Shown here piece after piece: positions 16,118 through 24,151 of a stretch of 64,000 nt of DNA. The DNA is from an uncultured Porphyromonadaceae bacterium. Its GTDB lineage: Bacteria; Bacteroidota; Bacteroidia; Bacteroidales; Muribaculaceae. The first letter of the stretch is position 1; every line of letters starts with the position of its first letter. The DNA lies in contig URMS01000001.1 in NCBI GenBank assembly GCA_900548975.1, forward strand, positions 62,001-126,000. The letters are read 5' to 3'. A program made the position numbers and the translations under genes. The notes beneath the pieces are model-generated. The model had not been told where the DNA came from. It did no database searches and saw only the letters and a list, made by a program, of their open reading frames with translations.

Positions 16118-18534
16118 GCAAGCCTGAATGTAAACGAACGTATGCACGTACCTGCGCCGGCCATTCCCGACAGACGCACCGACAGCGAGCGCGCCGGAGC
16201 CGACACCGCGGCCATCTCCATAGGACTGCGCACCGCCCCGGAAAACCGGCGCTCGGCTATCGGGCGAACCACATTCCCGCCAAGACCGGCAGCTCCTACG
16301 GCCAGAGTTGCCCCGATAGAATCGCCCGCTATATCGGCAACCACCGAGCGAAGCGAGAACGGACGGCGCCCGACCGGGCTGAACGTATCGGCATACTCCA
16401 CGGCTATGCGGCCCGAGCCCGACTGCGCCGACACCCGGTCCACACCCCCGCTGTGCAGCCCGTAGTACTCGCCCGAAGCGCACACGGCGGCCGTGTAAGG
16501 CGGCAGAGTGCGCGAGTACATGCCTGCAGTGGAGAACACATCGGCCCGGCCGCCGGCCGACACCGCCCACAGCTCGCCCCGGAGCCTGTCGTAGAGCAGA
16601 AAAAGGTAGTCGGCGGCCTGAGCGAGCGGTCGGACGCCTCCCCGCGGCATCAGTGCCACCGGCACGCGCCCTCCCCCGCCCTCTACCAATGCATAGACCT
16701 CGCCGTCGCCCACAGCCAGGGCGTCGGAGCGCGACACCCCGCGCCGCTCCACCATCCGCACAGAGCACGCGCCGGTCGAAGCCGTCATGGCAAGCGACGC
16801 TATCCCTCCCCCGGTGGCGGCATAGAAGCGGCTGCGGCCGCGGTCCCACGCCTGCTCGGCTCCCGCCACGGCAGCGAGCGCGTGCACCTTGCCGGGCATG
16901 CCGCACACAGCCGCAACCGTGCCCACAGGAGCCTCGGCACGGCAAAGCGCCACGACATCGTCGAAAGTCTCGTCGGCATTCTCGATATCGATAAGCGCTC
17001 CGGCCGACACTGTGGTAAATTCCGGCGCCTGCAAGCCGGGCGATATATACACCGAGCGTCGGCCGCTCTCGTCGGGAGTGAGACTGCACTCGAAGCGGCG
17101 CGTCACGCCCTCCGACCACAGCAGTATGCTCATGGAGCGTGCATCGGGCGAAGGATAGCTCAGCACCGGTCCGAGAGCCGACGGGCAGCCGACGCTCCCC
17201 TCGACGTAGCGCGACACTCCGCGCCGACCGTCGAAGCGCACCGTCACCGTAGCATGCCAGGCGGCACCGGACTGCGCGGTGGCAAACACCGGCAGCGGAT
17301 AGCCCGCATAGCGCAGTGCCCGAGGCGCGCCCCAGGCCACAGCGCTACCGTCGGAAGCAGCCGACGACGCTGCCATCGCATGCGGCGCCGACAGCAAAGA
17401 CTCGGCAAACGAAGCCCGCTTCACCTTCGCGCTCAGAGCCGCATCAAGAGCCCGCATGGCACCGCCGGCGTCGGCATCGGGCGAACACGCCGTCCGCACA
17501 GTCCGCGCCGTACCTCCGAACGGGCTGTTGATACGCGCCACACACCGCTCTATGGCATCCATGCGCGCTATCGCCTTCATCAGGGTCGACTCCGTGCCGC
17601 CGCTATCCGCACCCAGAGCGCGGTACGAGCCCGGCAGCCCTACACGCACCTTATAGCCGGAGGCATCGCGCGCCGCCACAGCCATGCCCTTGGCGCCTGC
17701 GCGATATGGATGGAACTGCGGCGACAGGCAGATTTCCACTGCCGCCACCTCGTCGGAGCGCTCTGCCGGCACCGACACCTCCACGCGCCAGGTCTTAAGG
17801 CTCAGCTCATAGGACGATACCGTGCGGCCGTCGGCACAGGGCGCCTCGACAGTGCCGGCGCACTGACTGCCTCCGGGAAGCGACAATAGCACCGGAGGCG
17901 ACTCGAACAGTAGCTCGCCGCGCCTGTCGAGCAGGCGGTAGCGGGCCAGTGCGGGCTGCACCATACACCCGGCAGCGGCGGCTTTGGCCACGGCCTCGAG
18001 ATATGCCGCCTCGAGGTCGCCCACAAGAGCGTCGCAGTCGGCAGCGGTGAGGCGCCCGGCATCGGAGTAAGTCTTCGACAGCGTCCGCACACCTGTCGAT
18101 GCCGCGGCCACCGACACCTGCACGGCGCGAAGCCCTATCGGCGGATATTCGCAGTCGCAACGAACTATGCTCAGAGCGCCGTCGGCGATGCCGACCCGGG
18201 CCGGACCTACCGCGGTCATGACAATGGCCTCGTCGGACGACACGCCGAGCGCACACAGAGGCTCACCCGGCAGCGCCACCAACCCCGGCGAGGGCAATGC
18301 ATCGCCGCCGGCATCGTCGACCACGGCGGTGGCCGTACCGGCGGTCACGAGCAGCTGTCCGCCAAGGCGGCACAGCGGGCGCCAGCCCTTCAGCGACGCC
18401 ATGGTCGCCGGAGGAAGAGCCGCCACCAGTTCCATACTGCCGTCGAAAGCCGTGCGGGGCCGCATGTTCACCACGCGGCGCCCGGGAGTCTGCCCCAATG
18501 GATCGGGCAAACGCGGAAATAAAGAGACATCCAT
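16102..18534 (-). CDS. Large protein of phage-like cassette, function unknown
   Basis: An 810-residue protein not assignable to a family by eye. It has no signal peptide. It begins MDVSLFPRLPDPLGQTPG and continues with short Gly/Ala/Val-rich strands, including RPLCRLGGQLLVTAG and, near the C-terminus, repeated strand-turn units (DRGRSRFYAATGGGIASLA, VGDGEVYALVEGGG, DRLRGELWAVSAGG). These suggest a beta-propeller or other all-beta fold. The layout recalls phage tail accessory proteins of the P22 gp10 kind, which is inference only. The 3' end overlaps the terminase start by 16 nt, so the two are translationally linked. An in-frame GTG at 18552 is an alternative start. Confidence 0.72.
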   Translation of the reverse strand: MDVSLFPRLPDPLGQTPGRRVVNMRPRTAFDGSMELVAALPPATMASLKGWRPLCRLGGQLLVTAGTATAVVDDAGGDALPSPGLVALPGEPLCALGVSSDEAIVMTAVGPARVGIADGALSIVRCDCEYPPIGLRAVQVSVAAASTGVRTLSKTYSDAGRLTAADCDALVGDLEAAYLEAVAKAAAAGCMVQPALARYRLLDRRGELLFESPPVLLSLPGGSQCAGTVEAPCADGRTVSSYELSLKTWRVEVSVPAERSDEVAAVEICLSPQFHPYRAGAKGMAVAARDASGYKVRVGLPGSYRALGADSGGTESTLMKAIARMDAIERCVARINSPFGGTARTVRTACSPDADAGGAMRALDAALSAKVKRASFAESLLSAPHAMAASSAASDGSAVAWGAPRALRYAGYPLPVFATAQSGAAWHATVTVRFDGRRGVSRYVEGSVGCPSALGPVLSYPSPDARSMSILLWSEGVTRRFECSLTPDESGRRSVYISPGLQAPEFTTVSAGALIDIENADETFDDVVALCRAEAPVGTVAAVCGMPGKVHALAAVAGAEQAWDRGRSRFYAATGGGIASLAMTASTGACSVRMVERRGVSRSDALAVGDGEVYALVEGGGGRVPVALMPRGGVRPLAQAADYLFLLYDRLRGELWAVSAGGRADVFSTAGMYSRTLPPYTAAVCASGEYYGLHSGGVDRVSAQSGSGRIAVEYADTFSPVGRRPFSLRSVVADIAGDSIGATLAVGAAGLGGNVVRPIAERRFSGAVRSPMEMAAVSAPARSLSVRLSGMAGAGTCIRSFTFRLAWIRK

Positions 18535-18594
18535 AATTTTACGTTTTGTCACGCAAAATTACCGATGTCTCTGTGTCCGAAATTCGTCTTTTTG

Positions 18595-18831
18595 TCACTC
18601 GGCGGCGTATTCGCGGACCGTGGGCGACTCCACATCCACGCCATATTCGGCCGCACGGGCCATTATAGCCTTAGCGAGCTTAGGCTTAAGCTCTTCGGGG
18701 CAATAGCGGAAATAAGCCTCGGCGGCACGCACATGGGCGGCGTCGGGCATGGGATATTCGCGGCGTTCAGGAAGGCCGAATACCGAATCGGGAAGTTCCT
18801 TCTTCTCTTCGTAGGACAGTCTGTCGGTCAT
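18595..18831 (-). CDS. Small DUF6582-like protein of the phage-like cassette
   Basis: A 78-residue soluble protein. The core LPDSVFGLPERREYPMPD followed by AAHVRAAEAYF resembles the short phage-encoded domain (DUF6582 type) that has the pattern LPDS-F-----YPI-D--H-R-A and is often found in structural or prohead gene clusters. It is the first gene of the cassette, 60 nt ahead of the 810-residue gene. The start at 18831 (MTDRLSYEEKK) fits the motif position better than an ATG 66 nt upstream. The family link is from memory of the motif. Confidence 0.65.
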   Translation of the reverse strand: MTDRLSYEEKKELPDSVFGLPERREYPMPDAAHVRAAEAYFRYCPEELKPKLAKAIMARAAEYGVDVESPTVREYAAE

Positions 18832-18911
18832 GATAGAGTTATATTTAGAAATTACAGGATACATCGTGTCTATATATAACACTCCACCTCCCGCCAAGTT
18901 CTAAAAAAACA

Positions 18912-18975
18912 ATATCCCAACCTCCTACTCTCCTAACTTCCTAACCTCATAGTCTCCTAACTTCCTACTCTCCTA
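18912..18975 (-). repeat. 8-bp-period array at the stop codon of the CobW-type gene
   Basis: Read on the minus strand, eight consecutive 8-nt units follow the consensus TAGGANNT. The first unit's TAG is the stop codon of the CobW-type gene. Because 8 is not a multiple of 3, successive TAG units fall in all three frames. A longer relative of this array lies at 38999-39118. Confidence 0.85.
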
Positions 18976-20235
18976 CCCGAGCGCCGCATCGAGGGCCTTC
19001 TCGATGGCCTCGCGGTCCATCTTGCGGCCGATGAACACCAGTTTGATCATACGGTCGCCGTACACCGGATCCCAGTCGGCCAGTATCGACGGATCTTGCT
19101 CGGCCATTGCCTCGAGCTCGTCCTTGGGCGCAGTGGCGAACCACATGCCGGCCTCGGTGAGGCTCTTCTGTACGCCGGCCTGCTCGAAGAGATACGACAT
19201 GTCGGTATTGTGCTTGAAGTAGATAACACCCTTGGCACGGATAACCGATTTCGGCCAGTGCGAGTGGATGAAATAATCGAATTTATTGCTATCAAAAGGC
19301 TTGCGGCGATAATACACGAAAGTGCCTATGCCATATTCCTCGGCCTCGCCCTCTTCGTGGTCATGGTCGTGGTGATGATGGTGGTGGCTGTGCTCATGCT
19401 CGTGCTCATGCTCTTCTTCATGCTCATGGTCGTGATGGTGGTGATGGTCGTGGTGATCATGATCGTCGTGGTCGTCATCGTCGTCGTCATCATCATCGTG
19501 TATGCCTTCGAGCTCGCGCACCCAGGCTGCTGAAGTAGAGGTGCGTTCGAAATCGAAGAGATTGGTGTGGATAAGTTCATAGATGGGCACATCGGCGTAG
19601 TCGCACTCTATGATGCGGGCCTTGGGCTGAATGGCGCGGATGATGGCGCGCACACGGTCGGCCTCCTCGCGGGTTACCTCCGATATCTTGTTGAGCAGTA
19701 TGATATTGCAGAATTCTATCTGCTGTATCACCAGATTCTCGATATCGTCCTCGTCGAGATTCTTGCGCTTGAGCGAGTCGCCGCACTCGAATTCGCTCTT
19801 CATGCGCAGTGCGTCGACTACTGTGGCGATGCAGTCGAGGCGCGGAACGCCGCCGCGGGTATACTCCTCGCCCATATTGGGTATCGAGCAGATGGTGCGG
19901 GCTATAGGCTCGGGCTCGCAGATGCCGCTGGCTTCGACCACTATATAATCGAACTTGCCCGTCTCGGCGATATCGGCAAGCTGCTGCACGAGGTCCATTT
20001 TCAGAGTGCAGCAGATGCAGCCGTTCTGCAGGGCCACCAGGTCACCGTTGTCCTTCCCGCCGACCACGCCGCCTTTCTGTATGAGCGACGCATCGATATT
20101 CACCTCGCCGATATCATTCACTATTACAGCGAATTTGATGCCTTTCTCGTTGGTGAGTATATGATTGAGCAATGTTGTTTTGCCGCTTCCCAGATATCCG
20201 GTCAGAAGCAGCACGGGGATGTCTTTCTTCTTCAT
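18973..20235 (-). CDS. CobW/COG0523-family GTPase metallochaperone
   Basis: A 420-residue G3E GTPase. The P-loop is TGYLGSGKT (residues 12-20), the family metal site is CICC (Cys73, Cys75, Cys76), and a CobW C-terminal domain ends the protein. Between the two domains lies a stretch of about 50 residues that is almost entirely Asp, His and Glu (DNA about 19345-19500), a likely metal-binding buffer. Members load zinc or other metals onto client proteins, often under zinc limitation. A 14-bp palindrome inside the promoter suggests metal-dependent repression. The in-frame ATG at 20247 is an alternative start. Confidence 0.92.
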   Translation of the reverse strand: MKKKDIPVLLLTGYLGSGKTTLLNHILTNEKGIKFAVIVNDIGEVNIDASLIQKGGVVGGKDNGDLVALQNGCICCTLKMDLVQQLADIAETGKFDYIVVEASGICEPEPIARTICSIPNMGEEYTRGGVPRLDCIATVVDALRMKSEFECGDSLKRKNLDEDDIENLVIQQIEFCNIILLNKISEVTREEADRVRAIIRAIQPKARIIECDYADVPIYELIHTNLFDFERTSTSAAWVRELEGIHDDDDDDDDDHDDHDHHDHHHHHDHEHEEEHEHEHEHSHHHHHHDHDHEEGEAEEYGIGTFVYYRRKPFDSNKFDYFIHSHWPKSVIRAKGVIYFKHNTDMSYLFEQAGVQKSLTEAGMWFATAPKDELEAMAEQDPSILADWDPVYGDRMIKLVFIGRKMDREAIEKALDAALG

Positions 20236-20257
20236 GACTGTATGCATTATACAAGTA

Positions 20258-20265
20258 CAAAATTA
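20258..20265 (-). promoter_or_regulatory. Candidate -7 element of the CobW-type gene
   Basis: TAATTTTG on the minus strand matches TAnnTTTG and would give a leader of about 15 nt. No TTTG is seen at -33; that position is taken up by the edge of the palindrome at 20273-20286. Confidence 0.45.
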
Positions 20266-20272
20266 CACATTA

Positions 20273-20286
20273 ATAACGTACGTTAT
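20273..20286. promoter_or_regulatory. Palindromic operator candidate of the CobW-type gene
   Basis: ATAACGTACGTTAT is a perfect 14-bp palindrome with no spacer, located in the spacer just upstream of the -7 element. A dimeric repressor bound there would block polymerase. Its TATAACG/CGTTATA halves loosely recall Zur-type operators, but the regulator is not in the window. Confidence 0.5.
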
Positions 20287-20319
20287 ACCCGAAAAGCACG
20301 TTGCAGTGCCCGAAAAAAT

Positions 20320-21411
20320 TCATTTGAGGCATTCGGCGACCGTTGCCGCGATTTCCGCTCCGCGCAGTCCGCGCGCCACGATGCGGCCGTCGGGGCCGAA
20401 CAGAATTATCATCGGAATAGCGTTGAAACCGTACAGTTCGGCCGGAGTGGCGCCGGCATCGATGAGCTGCGGCCACGGATAGCCGGCCTCCCGAAGTATA
20501 TGTAATGTCGACTCGACTTTATCCATCACGGCGACACCGAGTATGGTAAACCGGTCGTTATCCTTGTATTTCTCGTATAGCGGCATCAGGGTTTCCCTTG
20601 CCTCCCTGCGGCACGGACCGCACCAGCTCGCCCAGAAATCGACAAGCACATACCGGCCTTTGCCGATATAGTCGGAGAATCGGGCCGCACTGCCGTCGGG
20701 ATTGCGGGCGGAAAAATCGATGAAGGCCGTTCCCTCCGACGCGCGCCCGGCACTGGTGTGGCGGCTGTTGATTTGCCCTACAAACGGCAGCGCCTTGATT
20801 TCGGGCGACAATACGGCATACACTTCCTGCCATTCATCGGGCGTACACATCTGCGCGTAGGCCGACAGCACCGATTCCGCCACAGCGTTGTCGGCATTGG
20901 CCATGATGCCTTTCTTAAGCTCCGCTTTGTTCGCGGCCACGTACTCGCGCGATATGGCTTTTCGCCTCCGGAGCATCGTCTCGCGGTCGAGCGAATCTTT
21001 TTCAAGAGCCTTTATCTGTCCGGCAGCCCGTTCGTACAAGGCCTGCGATGCCGAAAGCATGGACGCCAGGCGCATGTTAAGCTCGCCACCGCAGCTGGGC
21101 AGATTTTTTTCGCCGTCGATCACAGTCTGCCCCGGCTCAATTATCAGATGGGCTATAAAGTTTGTCCGCACACCGCCATCGATCTTCTCTTTATAGCCTA
21201 TGCGGGCATACGCCGGCCGGGCGGCTGTTCCCGAAAACAGATATTTGCCGCCCGAAACCTCGGTGGAATCGACCTCGCGGCTGTCATTGCCGGTTACAAG
21301 ATAGAGTATCGTACCGTCGCTAACAGGCGCCTTATCTCCCGCTATCGCATAGTCGAAGGCCGATACCGGCATCGCTGCCAACAACAAAAAAAGAGGTATA
21401 ATGAATTTCAT
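20320..21411 (-). CDS. TlpA-like thioredoxin-fold protein with DUF4369-type domain
   Basis: A 363-residue exported protein. The signal peptide is MKFIIPLFLLLAAMPVSA. The N-terminal domain (about residues 22-130, with GTILYLVTGNDSREVDS and GKYLFSGTA) is of the DUF4369 type found in Bacteroidetes. An alpha-helical middle follows, then a thioredoxin/AhpC-TSA domain with WASWCGPCRREA (active Cys pair near residue 265) and the cis-Pro loop at NAIPMIILFGPDG. It probably acts as a periplasmic thiol-disulfide reductase or in stress defence. The substrate is unknown. Transcribed alone. Confidence 0.9.
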   Translation of the reverse strand: MKFIIPLFLLLAAMPVSAFDYAIAGDKAPVSDGTILYLVTGNDSREVDSTEVSGGKYLFSGTAARPAYARIGYKEKIDGGVRTNFIAHLIIEPGQTVIDGEKNLPSCGGELNMRLASMLSASQALYERAAGQIKALEKDSLDRETMLRRRKAISREYVAANKAELKKGIMANADNAVAESVLSAYAQMCTPDEWQEVYAVLSPEIKALPFVGQINSRHTSAGRASEGTAFIDFSARNPDGSAARFSDYIGKGRYVLVDFWASWCGPCRREARETLMPLYEKYKDNDRFTILGVAVMDKVESTLHILREAGYPWPQLIDAGATPAELYGFNAIPMIILFGPDGRIVARGLRGAEIAATVAECLK

Positions 21412-21776
21412 GGCGCAATATTAATCAAAACCGACGGAAAATCAAATATATTATGACTCTCCAAAGATAAAAAATGAAGCGGGACGTCATCCCGACGCCC
21501 CGAATCTAATACACAATTATCTATAAAACAACTATTTTGTCCATGAGTCTATTGCTGTTGGCGGCCACACAAAAATGGGGCCGGCTTTCACCCTCACGGG
21601 CGGAAATCGGTGTCCAAGCCGTTTATGGCGGCGCAGTTCAAGACTATTATGTCTTTGCAAACCGGTACTCGACTTTGGTCACTTTCGTACCGCAAAATTA
21701 TTGCATTTTTATTTATTTGTCAAGGAAAATAATGTTAAAAAATACGAAACCATCTCATAACCAGCCCAGAGGCCAT
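21412..21776. other. Intergenic region without a supported gene
   Basis: This 365-nt gap between the WYL regulator stop and the thioredoxin-like gene holds candidate minus-strand promoter elements (21462-21469 and 21693-21700) and a short hairpin (GCGGGACG/CGTCCCG-like bases near 21480-21500). Open frames crossing it have no recognisable start context, composition or family motif. Confidence 0.5.
21462..21469 (-). promoter_or_regulatory. Candidate -7 element of the thioredoxin-like gene
   Basis: TATCTTTG on the minus strand matches TAnnTTTG and would give a leader of about 45 nt. A second match, TAATTTTG with TTGAC 17 nt upstream, lies at 21693-21700 and would give a leader of about 275 nt. 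Confidence 0.4.
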
Positions 21777-22667
21777 TCAAACGTAATATTTCAGCGCATC
21801 CTCGAGCTGGCTCCGCAGCATGACCCGCAGTTCGGGCGGCTGCAACACTTCCACACGCGGCCCATACGACAGCAGCTCCGACACAAAGTCGGGAGTGATG
21901 CGCATATTGTAGTAGAATATCGAATAGCGGTCGTGTATCACCTCCTCCTGACTTTTGTGCAGGGGAAGAGCACGGAAATACTTGGCCTGACCCGGGTCGG
22001 TCCGCACCGCTATGCGCCGCGGTTCGCCCTTGCTCGACACTATTCCGAACGAATAGCGGAAGTATTCGTCGAAATCAAACGACGGATCGATTTCGAATTT
22101 TTCATTAAGAATATTTAACGTTCCGATGCGGTCGAGAGCGTAGGTCTTTATGCGGTTTTCCTCCACATTGCGCCCGGTAAGATACCACCGCTGGCGGAAT
22201 ATCTTGAGGAAATACGGTTCGAGGGTCACCTCGCCCGAGCGCGTGCGGTAGTACGGCAGATAGTCGAAGTGCAGCACCTGGTTCTGGCGCATGGCATCGA
22301 TGGCCGGCGCCAGATGCTGCCGCGCCGACGGCACATCCTCAACAAAAATCCGGTCGGCGAGCTCGCGCGAATTCGACAGCACATCGTTCACTGCGGCGGC
22401 ATTGAGCAGCCATTCGGTCATATCCTCATTGTGCGAGCCATTTTCGTCGATATAGTATTCATAGGTACGTACATCGCATTTTATATCCACACAGAAAAGC
22501 TCCTCGATGGCCTGGCGGTAATTGAAAAAAGTACGCCGGGGCATGGGCTTGCCGTCGGAAAATGCCGAGCGGCTCCAGCAGTCGTCGAATTCGGCGCGCG
22601 ATATGCGGCCGTAGCGCCGTATGGTGTCTATCATCCACAGATAGCGACGGAAGAGATCCTTGGCCAT
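21777..22667 (-). CDS. WYL-domain transcriptional regulator
   Basis: A 296-residue regulator with an N-terminal winged-helix-like region (about residues 1-75, ISRAEFDDCWSRSAFSDGKPMPRRTFFNYRQ) and a central WYL domain. In the WYL segment the motif reads RQRWYLTGRN (near residue 160), and the WCX-like C-terminal domain carries RTDPGQAKYFRALPLHKSQ. WYL proteins sense small ligands, often nucleotides or sugars. It is the last gene of an operon with a transporter and a NamZ-type muramidase (4-nt gap), so it may respond to a cell-wall sugar. The ligand is inferred, not shown. Confidence 0.9.
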   Translation of the reverse strand: MAKDLFRRYLWMIDTIRRYGRISRAEFDDCWSRSAFSDGKPMPRRTFFNYRQAIEELFCVDIKCDVRTYEYYIDENGSHNEDMTEWLLNAAAVNDVLSNSRELADRIFVEDVPSARQHLAPAIDAMRQNQVLHFDYLPYYRTRSGEVTLEPYFLKIFRQRWYLTGRNVEENRIKTYALDRIGTLNILNEKFEIDPSFDFDEYFRYSFGIVSSKGEPRRIAVRTDPGQAKYFRALPLHKSQEEVIHDRYSIFYYNMRITPDFVSELLSYGPRVEVLQPPELRVMLRSQLEDALKYYV

Positions 22668-22671
22668 AGCT

Positions 22672-24132
22672 TCAGGATAGTTTCTTTACACCCACCGACA
22701 GCAGGCGCAGTCCGACTACTGTAATAAAGGCGTTGATAATCAACAGTTCGAAACTGGTCTCATACCCGAAGAAATGACGCAGGCACCACTGCACGCACCA
22801 CGACAGGCAGGGCGCCGCCACACATACCACCGGCACGAGCCGGTCGCGAACGGGCTTGCGCCAGAACATGCCGTACACGAACAGGCCCAGTATCGGCCCG
22901 TAGGTATACGACGCCAGGGTATATACCGCCGAGATGGCATCCTGGTCGCTGAGGTAATAGAATGCTATGATAACCAGACCCATGACCGTCGACATGGCAA
23001 TATGCACGGCCTTGCGGGTGCGGGTGAGACCCTTTTCGTCCTTTTTCTTATGCGCGCCAAGGATATCGACGGTATACGAGGTGGTAAGCGACGTAAGCGC
23101 CGAGCCGGCCGCCGAATAGGCCGCCGACACAAGCCCGAGCACAAACAGTATGCCCACTATCACAGGCACATCGGGATGGGTGGCGACGAGGCCGAATATG
23201 TCGTCGCTCTTGGCCGGGCGCTCTATACCCTTGGTATCAAGAAATATAACTAACAGCGTACCCAAGAGCAGGAACAGTGCTATCACGAAAAACTGGGTTA
23301 TACCGCTCACTATCATATTCTTCTGGCTCTGACCGCTGTCGCGGCAGGCGAGATTGCGCTGCATCATGTCCTGGTCGAGGCCCGTTGTGGCGATAGCCAT
23401 GAACACACCGGCAAGGAACTGTTTCCAGAAGTAGGTGGCTTCCTTGGGATTGTCGAAGAAGAACATGCGAGAAGTCGGATGCTCCGATATGGCCGAAGTA
23501 AGCTCGCCGAACGAGTAACCAAGATTGCGGGCCACAAAGTAGATGCACAGCACCACCGACATGATGAGGCAGAAACTCTTGATGGTATCGGTCCATATCA
23601 GGGTCTTCACACCGCCCTGCACGGTATAGAGCCATATCAGAGCGATAGTAACTATGACATTGAAAATAAACGGTATGTGCAGCGGCTCGAAAACAAGCAG
23701 CTGAAGTACCGCGCACACCACGAAGAAACGCACCGCCGCACCGAGCATCTTCGACAGGAAGAAAAACCATGCGCCCGTACGGTAAGTCGAGCCGCCGAAA
23801 CGCTCCTCCAGATAGCCGTAGATCGATATGAGATTCCGCTTATAGAACAGCGGCACAAGCACAAAGGCTATCAGCGCATAGCCGACTATGAAACCAAGCA
23901 CCATCTGCAGATAGGAATACCCTTTGGCGGCGACCATACCGGGCACCGAGATGAATGTTACACCCGAAATAGCGGCGCCTATCATGGCGAAGGCTACCAC
24001 CGGCCATGGCGCCTGGCGCTTGCCGGTGAAGAATGTGCTGTTGTCCGAGCCGCGCGAAGCAAAGTACGACACGGCCATAAGCAGGGCGAAATACCCTACT
24101 ATTGTGATAATGACGATTACCGGTAGAGACAT
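22672..24132 (-). CDS. Sodium:solute symporter (SSS family)
   Basis: A 486-residue inner-membrane transporter with about 13 hydrophobic segments. SSS landmarks include RGSDNSTFFTGKRQAPWPVV after helix 1 and AAISGVTFISVPGMVAAKGY in helix 2, with the conserved GLDQDMMQRNLACRD near the middle. It follows a NamZ-type exo-muramidase gene, so N-acetylmuramic acid or a related sugar is a reasonable guess for the substrate. The ATG at 24132 is chosen because the hydrophobic helix begins right after it. An ATG at 24162 is in frame and would overlap the preceding gene by 11 nt. Confidence 0.92.
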   Translation of the reverse strand: MSLPVIVIITIVGYFALLMAVSYFASRGSDNSTFFTGKRQAPWPVVAFAMIGAAISGVTFISVPGMVAAKGYSYLQMVLGFIVGYALIAFVLVPLFYKRNLISIYGYLEERFGGSTYRTGAWFFFLSKMLGAAVRFFVVCAVLQLLVFEPLHIPFIFNVIVTIALIWLYTVQGGVKTLIWTDTIKSFCLIMSVVLCIYFVARNLGYSFGELTSAISEHPTSRMFFFDNPKEATYFWKQFLAGVFMAIATTGLDQDMMQRNLACRDSGQSQKNMIVSGITQFFVIALFLLLGTLLVIFLDTKGIERPAKSDDIFGLVATHPDVPVIVGILFVLGLVSAAYSAAGSALTSLTTSYTVDILGAHKKKDEKGLTRTRKAVHIAMSTVMGLVIIAFYYLSDQDAISAVYTLASYTYGPILGLFVYGMFWRKPVRDRLVPVVCVAAPCLSWCVQWCLRHFFGYETSFELLIINAFITVVGLRLLSVGVKKLS

Positions 24133-24151
24133 AGCATATTGGCAGTTGAAA

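Noticed and set aside
14384..16465. 693-residue plus-strand open frame opposite the terminase
   Set aside because: Composition (Ala/His/Arg/Val-rich, no domains) is that of a mirror frame of a GC-rich gene. The minus-strand frame has complete TerL motifs.
16118..17119. Open frame that extends the terminase by 334 residues at its N-terminus
   Set aside because: It is extremely Arg/Gly/Cys-rich and lies fully antisense-phase to the 810-residue gene, which has better composition. The terminase motifs begin only after MDTEVMLAVD at 16117.
14285..18831. Complete prophage
   Set aside because: No integrase, portal, capsid, lysis or attachment site is visible on either side within the window.
21537..22118. 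193-residue plus-strand open frame near the WYL gene
   Set aside because: Most of it is antisense to the WYL gene; the intergenic part has no recognisable motif.
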